A stretch of 64,000 nucleotides of DNA from Acuticoccus kalidii (GTDB taxonomy: Bacteria; Pseudomonadota; Alphaproteobacteria; Rhizobiales; Amorphaceae), in the NCBI RefSeq assembly GCF_021556395.1, contig NZ_JAKGCS010000024.1, forward strand, positions 248,001-312,000. Reading direction: 5' to 3'. Each line of letters begins with the position of its first letter. Within the stretch, counting starts at the first letter, position 1. The position numbers and the translations under genes were made by a program. The notes under the pieces were generated by a model. That model was not told where the DNA came from. It searched no databases and was given only the letters and a program-made list of their open reading frames with translations. This document shows positions 37,743-46,494 of this stretch, piece after piece.

Positions 37743-38486
37743 TTAGCCTTTCGCCCCAGCCTTGCTCGCTTCGCCCTTGCGCGCCTCGCCCTTGCCCGCC
37801 TCGGCTTCACGCGCCTCGGCCTGTCGTTGCATCTGGTCGAAGGCCTTGAGGACATGGTCCTCCAAAACAGGCCGAATCGCGTCGGCCTCCCTGCGCTCCA
37901 GGAGATCGAGGATCAGCTCGTGCTCCTTGATGGCGCTCTCCCAACGCTCGGTCTTGAGGTTGGTGACGTAGCGCAGGCGATAGACCTGCGCATTCAGCCG
38001 CCGATGATGCTCGATCAGGACGCGATTCTTGGTGATCGCCACGAGGCTCGTGTGGATATCCTGATTGCGGTGGAAATAGGCCAGCCGATCGCCGCGCATA
38101 TAAGCGGCGAGCATCTCGTAATGGAGGGCGCGGAGCTGGCGGATGTCCTCCGGCGTCGCCAGCGTGCAGGCGAGCGCGCCGGCAAAGCCCTCCAGCGCGC
38201 CGAGGAGCTGGAGGAGTTCGCGCTGCTCGCGGACGGAGGGCGCGGCGACCGTCGCCGCGCGCCGCGGCGCGAGTTCCACGAGGCCCTCCGTAGCGAGGAT
38301 CTTCAACGCCTCGCGTAGCGGTGTGCGGGAGACGCCAAGCTCGGTCGCGAGGGTGCGCTCGCGGATCGCCGTGCCGGGGCTCAGCTCGTCTTCCAGGATG
38401 CGCTCCCGGATGAGCTGGGCGACACGCTCCGGCTTCAGCGTCGATTCGGACGGCGTTTCTTCGGTGATGTTGGCGGCAAGATCCAC
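37743..38486 (-). CDS. GntR-family transcriptional regulator (FCD type)
   Basis: The winged helix is seen in PERVAQLIRERILEDELSPG, ERTLATELGVSRTPLREALK and ATEGLVELAPRRAATVA. An FCD ligand-binding domain follows, with helices carrying HRNQDIHTSLVAIT and LIEHHRRLNAQVYRLRYV. The frame is open upstream to 38738, but that part is unlike a regulator and contains the operator. I suggest the GTG at 38486 (247 residues), whose ribosome-binding site is weak. The C-terminus ends in an unusual Ala/Lys/Glu/Gly tail of about 25 residues. It probably senses an organic acid and controls the surrounding TRAP and enzyme genes. Confidence 0.88.
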   Translation of the reverse strand: MDLAANITEETPSESTLKPERVAQLIRERILEDELSPGTAIRERTLATELGVSRTPLREALKILATEGLVELAPRRAATVAAPSVREQRELLQLLGALEGFAGALACTLATPEDIRQLRALHYEMLAAYMRGDRLAYFHRNQDIHTSLVAITKNRVLIEHHRRLNAQVYRLRYVTNLKTERWESAIKEHELILDLLERREADAIRPVLEDHVLKAFDQMQRQAEAREAEAGKGEARKGEASKAGAKG

Positions 38487-38620
38487 AGAGCGACCATTGA
38501 GCGGTGTCCGACACGGAACCGGCCGGCTCCTCGCACGCGCAGCGCCGACAAGGCGACCATCAGGCCGAGGCGGAGACGCCCGCCCCGCAAACGCGCGCGC
38601 CGTGAACCAACCGGCGACAG

Positions 38621-38634
38621 TATGGTATACCATA
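38621..38634. promoter_or_regulatory. Candidate GntR operator upstream of gntR
   Basis: TATGGTATACCATA is a perfect 14-bp palindrome about 135 bases before the regulator start. It overlaps a possible -10 (TATACC) with TTCGCA 16 bases upstream. A palindromic core of the kind TGGTATACCA is typical for FadR-type GntR proteins, which suggests autoregulation. Confidence 0.6.
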
Positions 38635-38703
38635 TTTGCTGCGCATGCGAAGGAAAAAGCACCGCAGCCGCCGCCTCGCCGGAGCGTCGACGCCCGACAT
38701 GAA

Positions 38704-38735
38704 AACGGGCGAGCGGAAGGCCCCGCTCGCCCGTT
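38704..38735 (-). terminator. Intrinsic terminator of TRAP operon 2
   Basis: AACGGGCGAGCGG and its complement form a 13-bp perfect stem with a 6-base loop, 26 bases past the dctP stop, and the stem is followed by TTTTC in the minus-strand transcript. It separates operon 2 from gntR. Confidence 0.8.
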
Positions 38736-38761
38736 CATCCGCCAAAGCGGCCGATGCGCCG

Positions 38762-39778
38762 TTATTCGGCGTTGTTATAAGCCTCGACCGCGGCGTCGAG
38801 GCGATCCGGCCACTCCTCGCCGATCTCGCCGACGATCCATTCCCGCACCGGCCCCTGCGCCGCATCACGGAACGCGGCCGTCTCGTCCGGCGACAGCGCG
38901 GTCACGGTCAGGCCGAGATCGGACAGGATCGTCGAGGCGTTCGCGTCCTGCGCGGCGGTCATCCCGCGATGGATCGTCTTTGCGATCTGAGCGCACTCGT
39001 CGACCGCCTTCTGCTCGTCCGCCGACAGCGAGCCATAGAATTGGTCGGAGATCAGATAGACGTGCCAGGAGAAGACGTGCCCATCGAGGGTCACGTATTT
39101 CTGGTGCTGGTAGAGCGAGGCGTCGACGATGTTCGTGACACCGTTCTCCTGCCCGTCGACGACGCCCTGTTGCAGCGCCGTCGGCAGCTCCGGCCACGGC
39201 ACCGGGGTCGCCGATGCGCCGAGCGCCTCGACGAGCTTGACGTAGACCGGGCTCGGCTGAACGCGGATCTTCAGGCCTTCCATATCGGCCGGGCTCTTCA
39301 CCTCACGCTGGGAATTGGTGAAGTTGCGCACGCCATTGTCGGCGTAGCCGAGGACGCGGATGCCGGTCTGATCGAGCATGTCTTCGGCCATCGCGTCGCC
39401 GAACTCGCCATCCATGATCGCCCATGCCATCGCCTGATCGGTGAAGACATAGGGCAGTGCGAGCACCGAGAAGGGCTCGTAGGTGGACGAGACCGGGCCA
39501 TCGTGGACGACGCCCATCTGGATCGACCCGAGCTCGAGGCCTTCGAGGACTTGGTTGCCGTCGCCGAGCTGGCTCGCGGGGAAAATCTGCACGTCGATCG
39601 ACCCGGCGGTCTTGCTTTCGACGCACCCCTCGAAGGCGAGCGCGGCGGCGTGCTTGGGGGCCGAGAGGTTCGCGGCCTGGAAGTGAGCGTAGCGCAGCAC
39701 CTTGGGGCTCTGCGCGAGCGCCGGGGCGGCGACCGCCATCGCGAGCGCGGACACCGCGAGGGTCTTCAATGTCTTCAT
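38762..39778 (-). CDS. dctP: TRAP transporter solute receptor DctP (system 2)
   Basis: The 338-residue receptor has a signal peptide (LKTLAVSALAMAVAAPALAQ) and the family block KIRVQPSPVYVKLVEALGAS, then PVPWPELPTALQQGVVDGQE. It differs clearly from the system 1 receptor, so the two probably bind different acids. It is the last gene of the operon, an order (QM then P) opposite to system 1. It is followed by a strong terminator. Confidence 0.93.
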   Translation of the reverse strand: MKTLKTLAVSALAMAVAAPALAQSPKVLRYAHFQAANLSAPKHAAALAFEGCVESKTAGSIDVQIFPASQLGDGNQVLEGLELGSIQMGVVHDGPVSSTYEPFSVLALPYVFTDQAMAWAIMDGEFGDAMAEDMLDQTGIRVLGYADNGVRNFTNSQREVKSPADMEGLKIRVQPSPVYVKLVEALGASATPVPWPELPTALQQGVVDGQENGVTNIVDASLYQHQKYVTLDGHVFSWHVYLISDQFYGSLSADEQKAVDECAQIAKTIHRGMTAAQDANASTILSDLGLTVTALSPDETAAFRDAAQGPVREWIVGEIGEEWPDRLDAAVEAYNNAE

Positions 39779-39797
39779 GATGTTCCTCCCAATTTTC

Positions 39798-41084
39798 TTA
39801 ATGCGTGTAGCCGAAGAGGCCCGGCACGAACGTGCTGAGCCCCGGAATGAGAATAACGAGCGCGAGGACGACGAGCTCGGCCGCCAGGAGCGGCAGCACC
39901 GCCTTCGACAGCGCCTCGAGCCGCAACCGGCCGACCGTCGAGACCACGAAGAGGACGGGGCCGACCGGCGGTGTCACCATACCGATCGCCAGATTGAGGA
40001 CCAGCATCATCGCGAACTGGAGCGGGTCGATACCGAAGGAGGCGGCGATCGGCGCGAGCACCGGCGTCAGGATGATCAGCGCCGGCAGCGTGTCGATGAA
40101 GAGGCCGCAGATCAGCGCGAAGATCGACAGGAGGATGAGGACGACGAGCGGATCATCCGTCATCCCGGCGATCGTCGCCGCGAGCGTTTGCGGGATCTGC
40201 AGGTAGGTGAGAAGCCATGAGAAGATCGAGGCCATCGCCACGATCAAAAGCACCGACGAGGTCGTGAGGGCGGCGCGTGCGAAAACGCCGACGAGGACGC
40301 CCCAATTGAGCGTGCGCATCAGGAGCCCGAGAAGGAGTGCGTAGGCACAGGCGACCGCCCCCGCCTCCGTCGGGGTGAAAATCCCCCCGAGGATGCCGCC
40401 CAGAATGATGATGGGCATCACCATCGCCGGCACGGCGAAGACGGCGCTCTTGCCGAGTTCGCCCGCCGTCGCCCGGTGTTCACGCCCCCGATAGCCGCGG
40501 CGCACCGAAATGATGTGGTTCGCGGTCGCGAGCGCGACGCCGAGAAGGATCCCCGGCACGATCCCCGCGAGGAAGAGACCCGAGACGGTGACGCTCGTCT
40601 CGGAGATCGCATAGACCACCATCAGGATCGACGGCGGAATGATCGGTCCGATCGTCGCCGTTGCCGCGGAGAGCGCGCCGGCATAATTGGCGTCGTACCC
40701 CGCCCGGCGCATCATCCGCATGACGATCGCCGACGGGCCCGCCGCATCGGCGAGCGCCGAGCCCGAGATACCGGCGAACAGCATCGAGACGACGACGTTG
40801 GCGTGGCCGAGCCCGCCGCGCACATGGCCGACGAGATCGTTGGCGAGACGCAGGAGCGTCCCGGTGAGGCCCGCCGCCGTCATGAGATCGGCGGCGAGGA
40901 TGAAGAAGGGCACCGCCATCAGCGGGAACGAATCGACCCCGCCGAACAAACGCTGCGTCACCATCAGCGGCGACAGCGCGCCATCCCAGAGGACGGCCGC
41001 GAGCCCCGCCATCCCCATCGTGAAGGCGACCGGCACGCCGAGAAGCAGCGTCACCACGAAGACCGTGAGAAGGATCGGCGCCAT
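39798..41084 (-). CDS. dctM: TRAP transporter large permease DctM (system 2)
   Basis: The 428-residue membrane protein carries GPIIPPSILMVVYAISETS, GGILGGIFTPTEAGAVACAY and IGMVTPPVGPVLF, the DctM signature blocks, and about 12 spans. It starts 2 bases after the dctQ stop and precedes dctP by 19 bases. Confidence 0.93.
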   Translation of the reverse strand: MAPILLTVFVVTLLLGVPVAFTMGMAGLAAVLWDGALSPLMVTQRLFGGVDSFPLMAVPFFILAADLMTAAGLTGTLLRLANDLVGHVRGGLGHANVVVSMLFAGISGSALADAAGPSAIVMRMMRRAGYDANYAGALSAATATIGPIIPPSILMVVYAISETSVTVSGLFLAGIVPGILLGVALATANHIISVRRGYRGREHRATAGELGKSAVFAVPAMVMPIIILGGILGGIFTPTEAGAVACAYALLLGLLMRTLNWGVLVGVFARAALTTSSVLLIVAMASIFSWLLTYLQIPQTLAATIAGMTDDPLVVLILLSIFALICGLFIDTLPALIILTPVLAPIAASFGIDPLQFAMMLVLNLAIGMVTPPVGPVLFVVSTVGRLRLEALSKAVLPLLAAELVVLALVILIPGLSTFVPGLFGYTH

Positions 41085-41086
41085 CG

Positions 41087-41632
41087 TCAGACGCCCTCCG
41101 CCTCGACCGGCCCGTCATCATGCGCGAAATCGCGCTCGACATAGCCGCGCAGGAAAAACAGGAGGTGGATGACGAAGAGCGCCGCCCCGATCGGGATCGC
41201 GAGATAGGGAATGCCGCGCGGAATATCGGTCGCGACGGTGCTGCGCCGCCAGCCGAAGACGACGAATTCGGACCCGAACCAGACGAGCGCGGCCATGAAG
41301 AGGAGCATCATCACCGCGATGGTGATGCGCACGACGCGCCGCCCCTGGAGCGGCAGCAGATCCTGCAGGAACTCGATCGCGACGAGCCGTCCCTCGCGCA
41401 GCGCGAGCCCCGCGCCGAAAAAGGCGCCCGCCACCATCAGATAGCGCGCGACCTCCTCCGCCCAGGTAAGCGACCAGCCGAAGAGATAGCGCAGGACGAC
41501 ATTCGCGAAGACGATCCCGAAGGTCGCCGCGAGCATGGCCGCGACGAGCCACCGGTTGAGCCTCGAGACCCAATCGTCCACCCGCGAGAGCATCGGCCGC
41601 GCGGGCCCGTCAGACGATTGCATAGCCGCCAT
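41087..41632 (-). CDS. dctQ: TRAP transporter small permease DctQ (system 2)
   Basis: The 181-residue product has four spans and the DctQ motif LTWAEEVARYLMVAGAFFGAG. The ATG at 41632 overlaps the SDR gene end by 23 bases; ATGs at 41623 or 41593 would shorten the overlap. It is upstream of dctM in the same operon. Confidence 0.88.
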   Translation of the reverse strand: MAAMQSSDGPARPMLSRVDDWVSRLNRWLVAAMLAATFGIVFANVVLRYLFGWSLTWAEEVARYLMVAGAFFGAGLALREGRLVAIEFLQDLLPLQGRRVVRITIAVMMLLFMAALVWFGSEFVVFGWRRSTVATDIPRGIPYLAIPIGAALFVIHLLFFLRGYVERDFAHDDGPVEAEGV

Positions 41633-42401
41633 CGATCGGAAGAACCGTGCCGGTCACGAAGGCGGCGGCGGGCGACGAGAGGAAGAGCACCGCCCCCGCG
41701 AGGTCTTCCGGCTGCCCCCACCGGCCGAGCGCGGTGCGCGACAGGATCGCCGCGGCGCGCGCCTCGTCCTTTTGCAGCGCCTCGGTGAGCGGGGTCGCGA
41801 TCCAGCCGGGCGCGATCGCGTTCACGCGGATACCGTCGGCGGCGTAAGCGATGGCGAGCGACTTCGTCATCTGCGCGATGCCGCCTTTGCTCGCCGAATA
41901 GGCCGGCACGAGGCCACCGCCGAAGAAGGACAGCATCGAGGCGGTATTGACGATCGAGCCGATCTCGGAGCGGGCGAGGAGCGGCCGCGCCGCCGCGCAC
42001 ACGCGCATACTGCCATTGAGGTTGATGTCGACGACGGAGGCGAACACCTCCGGGTCGTGCTCCTCCTGGCGGCGGATGACGCCGGCGCAATTGACGACGA
42101 TATCGAGCCGGTCGTGTCCCGCGACGAGGGCGGCCACGCTGTCGCCGTCCCGCACGTCGAGAACGCGCACATCGGCGCGGGCGAGGACGGGATCGGCCTT
42201 CGCCGCCTCGACCTCGCGCGGCGTCGCCCCGGTCGCCGTGACGGCGGCGCCGGCCGCGAGGAAGGCCCGCGCGATCCCCGCGCCGATGCCCGAGGTCGCG
42301 CCGGTGACGAGGACCTGCGATCCGGTATACCAGCGCTCGGCCCAGTGTTCCCCCTCCCCGGCGCCTTGGGCGGCGCCGGCGGTCTTGTCGGTCACGCTCA
42401 T
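41610..42401 (-). CDS. SDR-family NAD(P)-dependent oxidoreductase
   Basis: The 263-residue protein shows the short-chain dehydrogenase motifs TGATSGIG (residues about 33-40), NCAG, the catalytic YSASK and the C-terminal IDGGYAIV. It presumably oxidises or reduces a hydroxy/keto group of the imported compound. It sits between the cupin gene and dctQ. A GGTATACC sequence (42324-42331) inside its 5' part may be a regulatory site or coincidence. Confidence 0.9.
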   Translation of the reverse strand: MSVTDKTAGAAQGAGEGEHWAERWYTGSQVLVTGATSGIGAGIARAFLAAGAAVTATGATPREVEAAKADPVLARADVRVLDVRDGDSVAALVAGHDRLDIVVNCAGVIRRQEEHDPEVFASVVDINLNGSMRVCAAARPLLARSEIGSIVNTASMLSFFGGGLVPAYSASKGGIAQMTKSLAIAYAADGIRVNAIAPGWIATPLTEALQKDEARAAAILSRTALGRWGQPEDLAGAVLFLSSPAAAFVTGTVLPIDGGYAIV

Positions 42402-42405
42402 AGGG

Positions 42406-42903
42406 TCAGCGGATGAACTGATCGACGAAGTCCGCCCCGAGGCCGACTTCGATATAGTGCTTGCGGCACATGTCGATCTTCGTAAAGACGTCCTCGAATC
42501 CGATATGGTTGTTGTTCTCGTCGAGGTAGTACATGCAGCCGGTGATGTTGAAGAAGGTGATCATTTCTTCCGTGTCATCCGGCACGACGAGGGTGTGGAT
42601 CTCCCCCGGCGGCTCGAACACGTAAGAGCCGGTCTCGGCGATCCAGTTGTGCTCCAGATAGTGCCACTTGCCGCGAATCACGTAGCCGTGCACGGGCGCC
42701 GGGTGCAGATGCTTCGACAGAACGCCGGATTTGCGCACCCGCAGGAGGTTGCACCACTGCCCCTGCATCGTGTTCAGCATCAGCGGACGGAACCACACGT
42801 CCTTGGCTTGCGGAACCCAGACGCGTTCATCGTCGGGCACCGCCTGGACCGCGATCTCCGCCGCGGCGAGCGGATGGGCGGAATGCGTCATATTCTCGTA
42901 CAC
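42406..42903 (-). CDS. Cupin protein, 2,4'-dihydroxyacetophenone dioxygenase-like
   Basis: The product resembles the cupin family annotated as 2,4'-dihydroxyacetophenone dioxygenase / beta-diketone-cleaving. Visible features are KHLHPAPVHGYVIRGKWHYL, with several metal-type histidines, SYVFEPPGEIHTLVV with a further His, and MYYLDENNNHIGFEDVF. I chose the GTG at 42903 (AGGAGA about 8 bases upstream; 165 residues); the ATG at 42891 is an alternative. Such enzymes use Fe(II) and oxygen to cleave a C-C bond next to a ketone. It is the first gene of TRAP operon 2; the substrate is unknown. Confidence 0.8.
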   Translation of the reverse strand: MYENMTHSAHPLAAAEIAVQAVPDDERVWVPQAKDVWFRPLMLNTMQGQWCNLLRVRKSGVLSKHLHPAPVHGYVIRGKWHYLEHNWIAETGSYVFEPPGEIHTLVVPDDTEEMITFFNITGCMYYLDENNNHIGFEDVFTKIDMCRKHYIEVGLGADFVDQFIR

Positions 42904-43007
42904 GAGGTCTCTCCTTGGATACCGCGGGGCGGCGGACCGCGCGCCTGGTCGCATCCCCCGCCTGGCATGGGGCCGCGCCGCACGAGACGCGGCGAATCCC
43001 AAGGCAA

Positions 43008-43019
43008 GCGGTATACCGC
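43008..43019. promoter_or_regulatory. Candidate GntR operator of the cupin-TRAP operon
   Basis: GCGGTATACCGC is a perfect 12-bp palindrome about 105 bases upstream of the cupin start. It shares the GGTATACC core with the site before gntR. Confidence 0.55.
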
Positions 43020-43184
43020 CCATCATTCCGCAAATACTCGTTCGCTTTGCGGCCAATGGCAACAGGTGGACCATTCGCATTTCGGCAACGCCTCGCCACC
43101 GGCCCGTCGCTCCTCCCCGGCCTCGGAGCGTCTACAACCGTGGGGCGTTTTGTCCGCATGGCCAACACGCAACCCTTCGCAGCG

Positions 43185-43213
43185 TTGACAATTGCACTCT
43201 ACCGCTGATTAGT
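43185..43213 (+). promoter_or_regulatory. Possible promoter of tctCBA
   Basis: A perfect TTGACA (43185-43190) is followed after 17 bases by ATTAGT (43208-43213), a poor -10 with three matches. It lies about 75 bases before tctC. The rest of the 387-base divergent gap has the operator at 43008 but no gene. Confidence 0.35.
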
Positions 43214-43290
43214 CTCAGCTTGAGGAAACGTCCGCGTTAAGCGGCACTCACCGCAAAAACTGCGGAAAGATACAAACGCTGGAGGAGCAG

Positions 43291-44277
43291 ATGAAGAAGC
43301 GGACCTTTTTGACGGCTGCGAGCGCCTTGGTGGCCGCGAGCCTGGTCGCGCCAATGGCCATGGCGCAATCGGACTATCCGACCCGCCCCATTCAGATGAT
43401 CGTGCCGTGGGGCGCGGGCGGCGGCACCGACGCGGTCGGCCGCATCTATGCTTCGATCCTTCAGGAAGAACTCGGCAAGCCCATCAATGTGGTGAACCGC
43501 ACCGGCGGCTCCGGCGTCGTCGGCCACAGCGCCATCGCGACCGCCCCGGCGGACGGCTACACGCTCGGCGTCATGACGATCGAAATCGACATGATGCATT
43601 GGCAGGGCCTCACCGATCTCACCTACAAGGATTATGACATCCTCGCGCTCGTGAACGCCGATCCCGCCGGCGTGATGGTGTCCTCCGATTCGCCCTACAA
43701 CACCGTCGAAGAGCTCCTCGAGGCGATCAAGACCGAGCCCAAGGGCACGTTCAAAGCCTCCGGCACCGGCCAGGGCGGCATCTGGCACCTCGCGCTTGCC
43801 GGCTGGATGCTCTCCGAAGGCCTGCCGCCCGATCAGGTGACGTGGGTGCCGAGCCAGGGCGCTGCGCCGGGCCTTACCGACATGGTCGCCGGCGGCGTCG
43901 ACATCGTACCCTCCTCGCTCGCCGAGGGACGCTCGCTGATCGAAGCCGGCCGCGTGAAGGCCCTCGCCTCCATGTCCGACGAGCGCCAGGAGATCTTCCC
44001 CGACGTTCCGACCCTCAAGGAAGCGACGGGCTCGGATTGGACGATGGCGGCCTGGCGCGCGATCGTCGCGCCCGCCGGCCTCGACCAGGCGGTGAAGGAC
44101 ACGCTCGTTCCCGCCGTCGAGAAGGCCTATAACAGCGATCAATATAAGACCTTCATGACCGATCGCGGCTTCGGCATGCGCTGGGCCGGCCCCGAAGAGG
44201 CCACCAAAATGATCGGCGACGACGATCAGGCCCTCGGCGACGTCATGAAGAAAGCGGGCCTCGCCAACGCCGACTGA
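43291..44277 (+). CDS. tctC: Tripartite tricarboxylate transporter receptor TctC
   Basis: The 328-residue Bug-type receptor has a signal peptide (LTAASALVAASLVAPMAMAQ) and the family motifs YPTRPIQMIVPWGAGGGTDA and PADGYTLGVM, then GTGQGGIWHLALAGWML. It is followed by tctB and tctA. Ligand not predictable; the family binds citrate, aromatic acids, nicotinate and other compounds. GGAGGAGC precedes the ATG. Confidence 0.93.
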   Translation: MKKRTFLTAASALVAASLVAPMAMAQSDYPTRPIQMIVPWGAGGGTDAVGRIYASILQEELGKPINVVNRTGGSGVVGHSAIATAPADGYTLGVMTIEIDMMHWQGLTDLTYKDYDILALVNADPAGVMVSSDSPYNTVEELLEAIKTEPKGTFKASGTGQGGIWHLALAGWMLSEGLPPDQVTWVPSQGAAPGLTDMVAGGVDIVPSSLAEGRSLIEAGRVKALASMSDERQEIFPDVPTLKEATGSDWTMAAWRAIVAPAGLDQAVKDTLVPAVEKAYNSDQYKTFMTDRGFGMRWAGPEEATKMIGDDDQALGDVMKKAGLANAD

Positions 44278-44293
44278 TCGACCTGTGCGGACC

Positions 44294-44320
44294 GGTGGGC
44301 GCCCCGATGGAGCGCCCACC
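44294..44320 (+). terminator. Hairpin after tctC
   Basis: A perfect 9-bp stem (GGTGGGCGC and its complement) with a 9-base loop lies 17 bases past the tctC stop and before tctB. Without a T-run it is likely a message-stabilising or attenuation element that raises receptor over permease. Confidence 0.55.
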
Positions 44321-44364
44321 CCTTCCATCGCAGTCTGCGTCAGCGGCACAGAGCGACGACCTCT

Positions 44365-44838
44365 ATGAAATTCAATGATCTGAGCCTCGGGCTCATTGTC
44401 CTTATCGGCGGGATCGCGGTCTTCCTATCGGCGCTCCAGTTCACGCCGATCCCCGGCCAAGCCTACGGGGCGGACACGATGCCCCGCGTGATCGGCGCCG
44501 GAACGATCATTCTCGGCCTCGTCCTCATCGTACGGGGCGTGATGACGGACGGAATGGTGCCGCGCCTCGCGCGCGCCGAATGGGCGCACTCGCCCCGCGC
44601 CATCCTCAACCTCTTGATCGCGATCGCGCTCGTCATTCTCTATATCGTCTTCTCGCCGAGCATCGGGTTCGTCATCTGCGCGCTCGCGCTTCAGCTCGCC
44701 TTGATGCTGATGCGCGGGGTCCGGCCGATCCCGGCGATCATCGTCTCGATCATCGCGACGGTGGTGATCCAGCAGGCGTTCGGCCGCCTCCTCCTCGTCC
44801 CCCTTCCGCGCAACGCCGCTTTCGGCTTCTTGTGGTGA
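44365..44838 (+). CDS. tctB: Tripartite tricarboxylate transporter small subunit TctB
   Basis: The 157-residue product has four hydrophobic segments (LGLIVLIGGIAVFLSALQF, VIGAGTIILGLVLIVRGVM, ILNLLIAIALVILYIVF, IPAIIVSIIATVVIQQAFG) as in TctB. It lies 7 bases before tctA. Family calls for TctB rest mainly on topology and context. Confidence 0.85.
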   Translation: MKFNDLSLGLIVLIGGIAVFLSALQFTPIPGQAYGADTMPRVIGAGTIILGLVLIVRGVMTDGMVPRLARAEWAHSPRAILNLLIAIALVILYIVFSPSIGFVICALALQLALMLMRGVRPIPAIIVSIIATVVIQQAFGRLLLVPLPRNAAFGFLW

Positions 44839-44845
44839 TCCGCCC

Positions 44846-46357
44846 ATGACCGTTCTCGCGGAAGCCTTCGGCCTCGTCTTCCAGCCCTACGTTCTTCTCG
44901 TCATCCTGGGGGCGGGCTGTTTCGGCATGTTCGTCGGCGCCATTCCGGGCCTCACGGCCACGATGGCGACGGCGCTTCTCGTGCCCATCACCTTCTTCAT
45001 GGACCCCGTCCCGGCGATCGCCGCCATCGTCACGGCAACCGCGATGGCGATCTTCGCGGGCGACATTCCGGGCGTTCTCCTGCGCATGCCCGGCACCCCG
45101 GCGAGCGCGGCCTATGTGGAGGACGCGTTCCGCATGACGCGCGCGGGGCGCTCGGAAGAGGCGCTCGGCGCGGTCCTCATCTTTTCGGTGATCGGCGGCC
45201 TCGTCGGGACCGTGGTCCTCGTCACCGCCTCGCCCATTCTCGCCGAGGTCGCGCTGAAATTCTCCTCCTTCGAGTATTTCTGGCTCGTCCTGCTCGGCCT
45301 CTCCTGCGCGATCTTCGTGTCGCCGGGCTCGGTCTCGCGCGGAGTCCTGTCGCTCATCATCGGCCTCTTCGCGGCGACGATCGGGATCGACAACCCGGCC
45401 GGCCAACCGCGCTACACCTTCGGCAATGTCGAGCTTCTCGCGGGCGTCCAGTTCATCCCCGCGATGATCGGCCTCTTCGCGGTGTCCGAGGTGTTCCGCT
45501 CACTGGTGCGGGGAAACGAGCGACCGACGACGATCCCGGTCGCGAAGAAGAGCATCTTCCAGGCGCAATGGTCGAACCTGAAGCGCTATCCGATCCAGGT
45601 CGTCCGCGGCAGCGCCCTCGGCACGGCGATCGGGGCGCTGCCTGGCGCGGGCGCGGACATCGCGGCGTGGATCTCCTACGCCGTCAGCAAGAAGATGTCG
45701 CGCCATCCGGAAAAGTTCGGCACCGGCCATGTCGAGGGCCTCGTCGAGGCCGGCTCGTCGAACAACGCCGCCGTCAGCGGGGCGTGGATCCCGGCGCTCG
45801 TCTTCGGCATTCCGGGTGATTCGATCACCGCGATCGTGATCGGCGTCCTATACATCAAGGGCATCAACCCCGGCCCGACGGTGTTCATCCACAATCCGCA
45901 GATGATCTACGCGGTCTTCATCGTCTTCTTCGTCGCCAACCTCTTCATGTTGCCGCTCGGGTGGCTCGCGATCAAAGCGGCGCGGCGGATCTTGTCGATC
46001 CCGGAAAAGATGTTGATGCCGATCATCCTGATGTTCTGCATCATCGGCTCGTTCGCGATCAACAACTCGCCCTTCGGCATCATCCTGATGCTGATCTTCG
46101 GCGTCCTCGGCTTCCTGATGGAGGAGAACGACATTCCGATCGCCCCGGCCATTCTCGGCCTCGTGCTGGGGCCGATGCTGGAGCAGAACTTCATCACCTC
46201 GATGATCAAGGCGAACGGCAGCTTCCTCGCCTTCTTCGAGCGGCCCATCGCGGCCGGGCTCGGCATCTTCACGATCGTCATCTGGATGATCCCGCTGATC
46301 GTTCTCCTGATGCACCGCCGGAAACGCTCCACCGCCGACGCCGCACGCAGCGCATGA
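44846..46357 (+). CDS. tctA: Tripartite tricarboxylate transporter large permease TctA
   Basis: The 503-residue product has about 12 spans and the TctA-specific blocks CFGMFVGAIPGLTATMATAL, GDIPGVLLRMPGTPASAAYV and EAGSSNNAAVSGAWIPALVF, then GIPGDSITAIVIG. Length is typical. It completes the tctCBA operon. Confidence 0.95.
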   Translation: MTVLAEAFGLVFQPYVLLVILGAGCFGMFVGAIPGLTATMATALLVPITFFMDPVPAIAAIVTATAMAIFAGDIPGVLLRMPGTPASAAYVEDAFRMTRAGRSEEALGAVLIFSVIGGLVGTVVLVTASPILAEVALKFSSFEYFWLVLLGLSCAIFVSPGSVSRGVLSLIIGLFAATIGIDNPAGQPRYTFGNVELLAGVQFIPAMIGLFAVSEVFRSLVRGNERPTTIPVAKKSIFQAQWSNLKRYPIQVVRGSALGTAIGALPGAGADIAAWISYAVSKKMSRHPEKFGTGHVEGLVEAGSSNNAAVSGAWIPALVFGIPGDSITAIVIGVLYIKGINPGPTVFIHNPQMIYAVFIVFFVANLFMLPLGWLAIKAARRILSIPEKMLMPIILMFCIIGSFAINNSPFGIILMLIFGVLGFLMEENDIPIAPAILGLVLGPMLEQNFITSMIKANGSFLAFFERPIAAGLGIFTIVIWMIPLIVLLMHRRKRSTADAARSA

Positions 46358-46494
46358 GCGCAAGGCGGAGGGCTCGCGCCCTTCGCCGCCCACACCTCCG
46401 CCGCCCTCCCGCCGGAATCGACGCCGCGTCATTTGCCAGATCGCGAGCATTCGTGCGATGAGGCTCGCGCCTCATCATCCCGGACCGGAACGCT

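Noticed and set aside
38487..38738. N-terminal extension of the GntR regulator
   Set aside because: It would translate the operator palindrome and a Cys/Arg-rich stretch not seen in GntR proteins.
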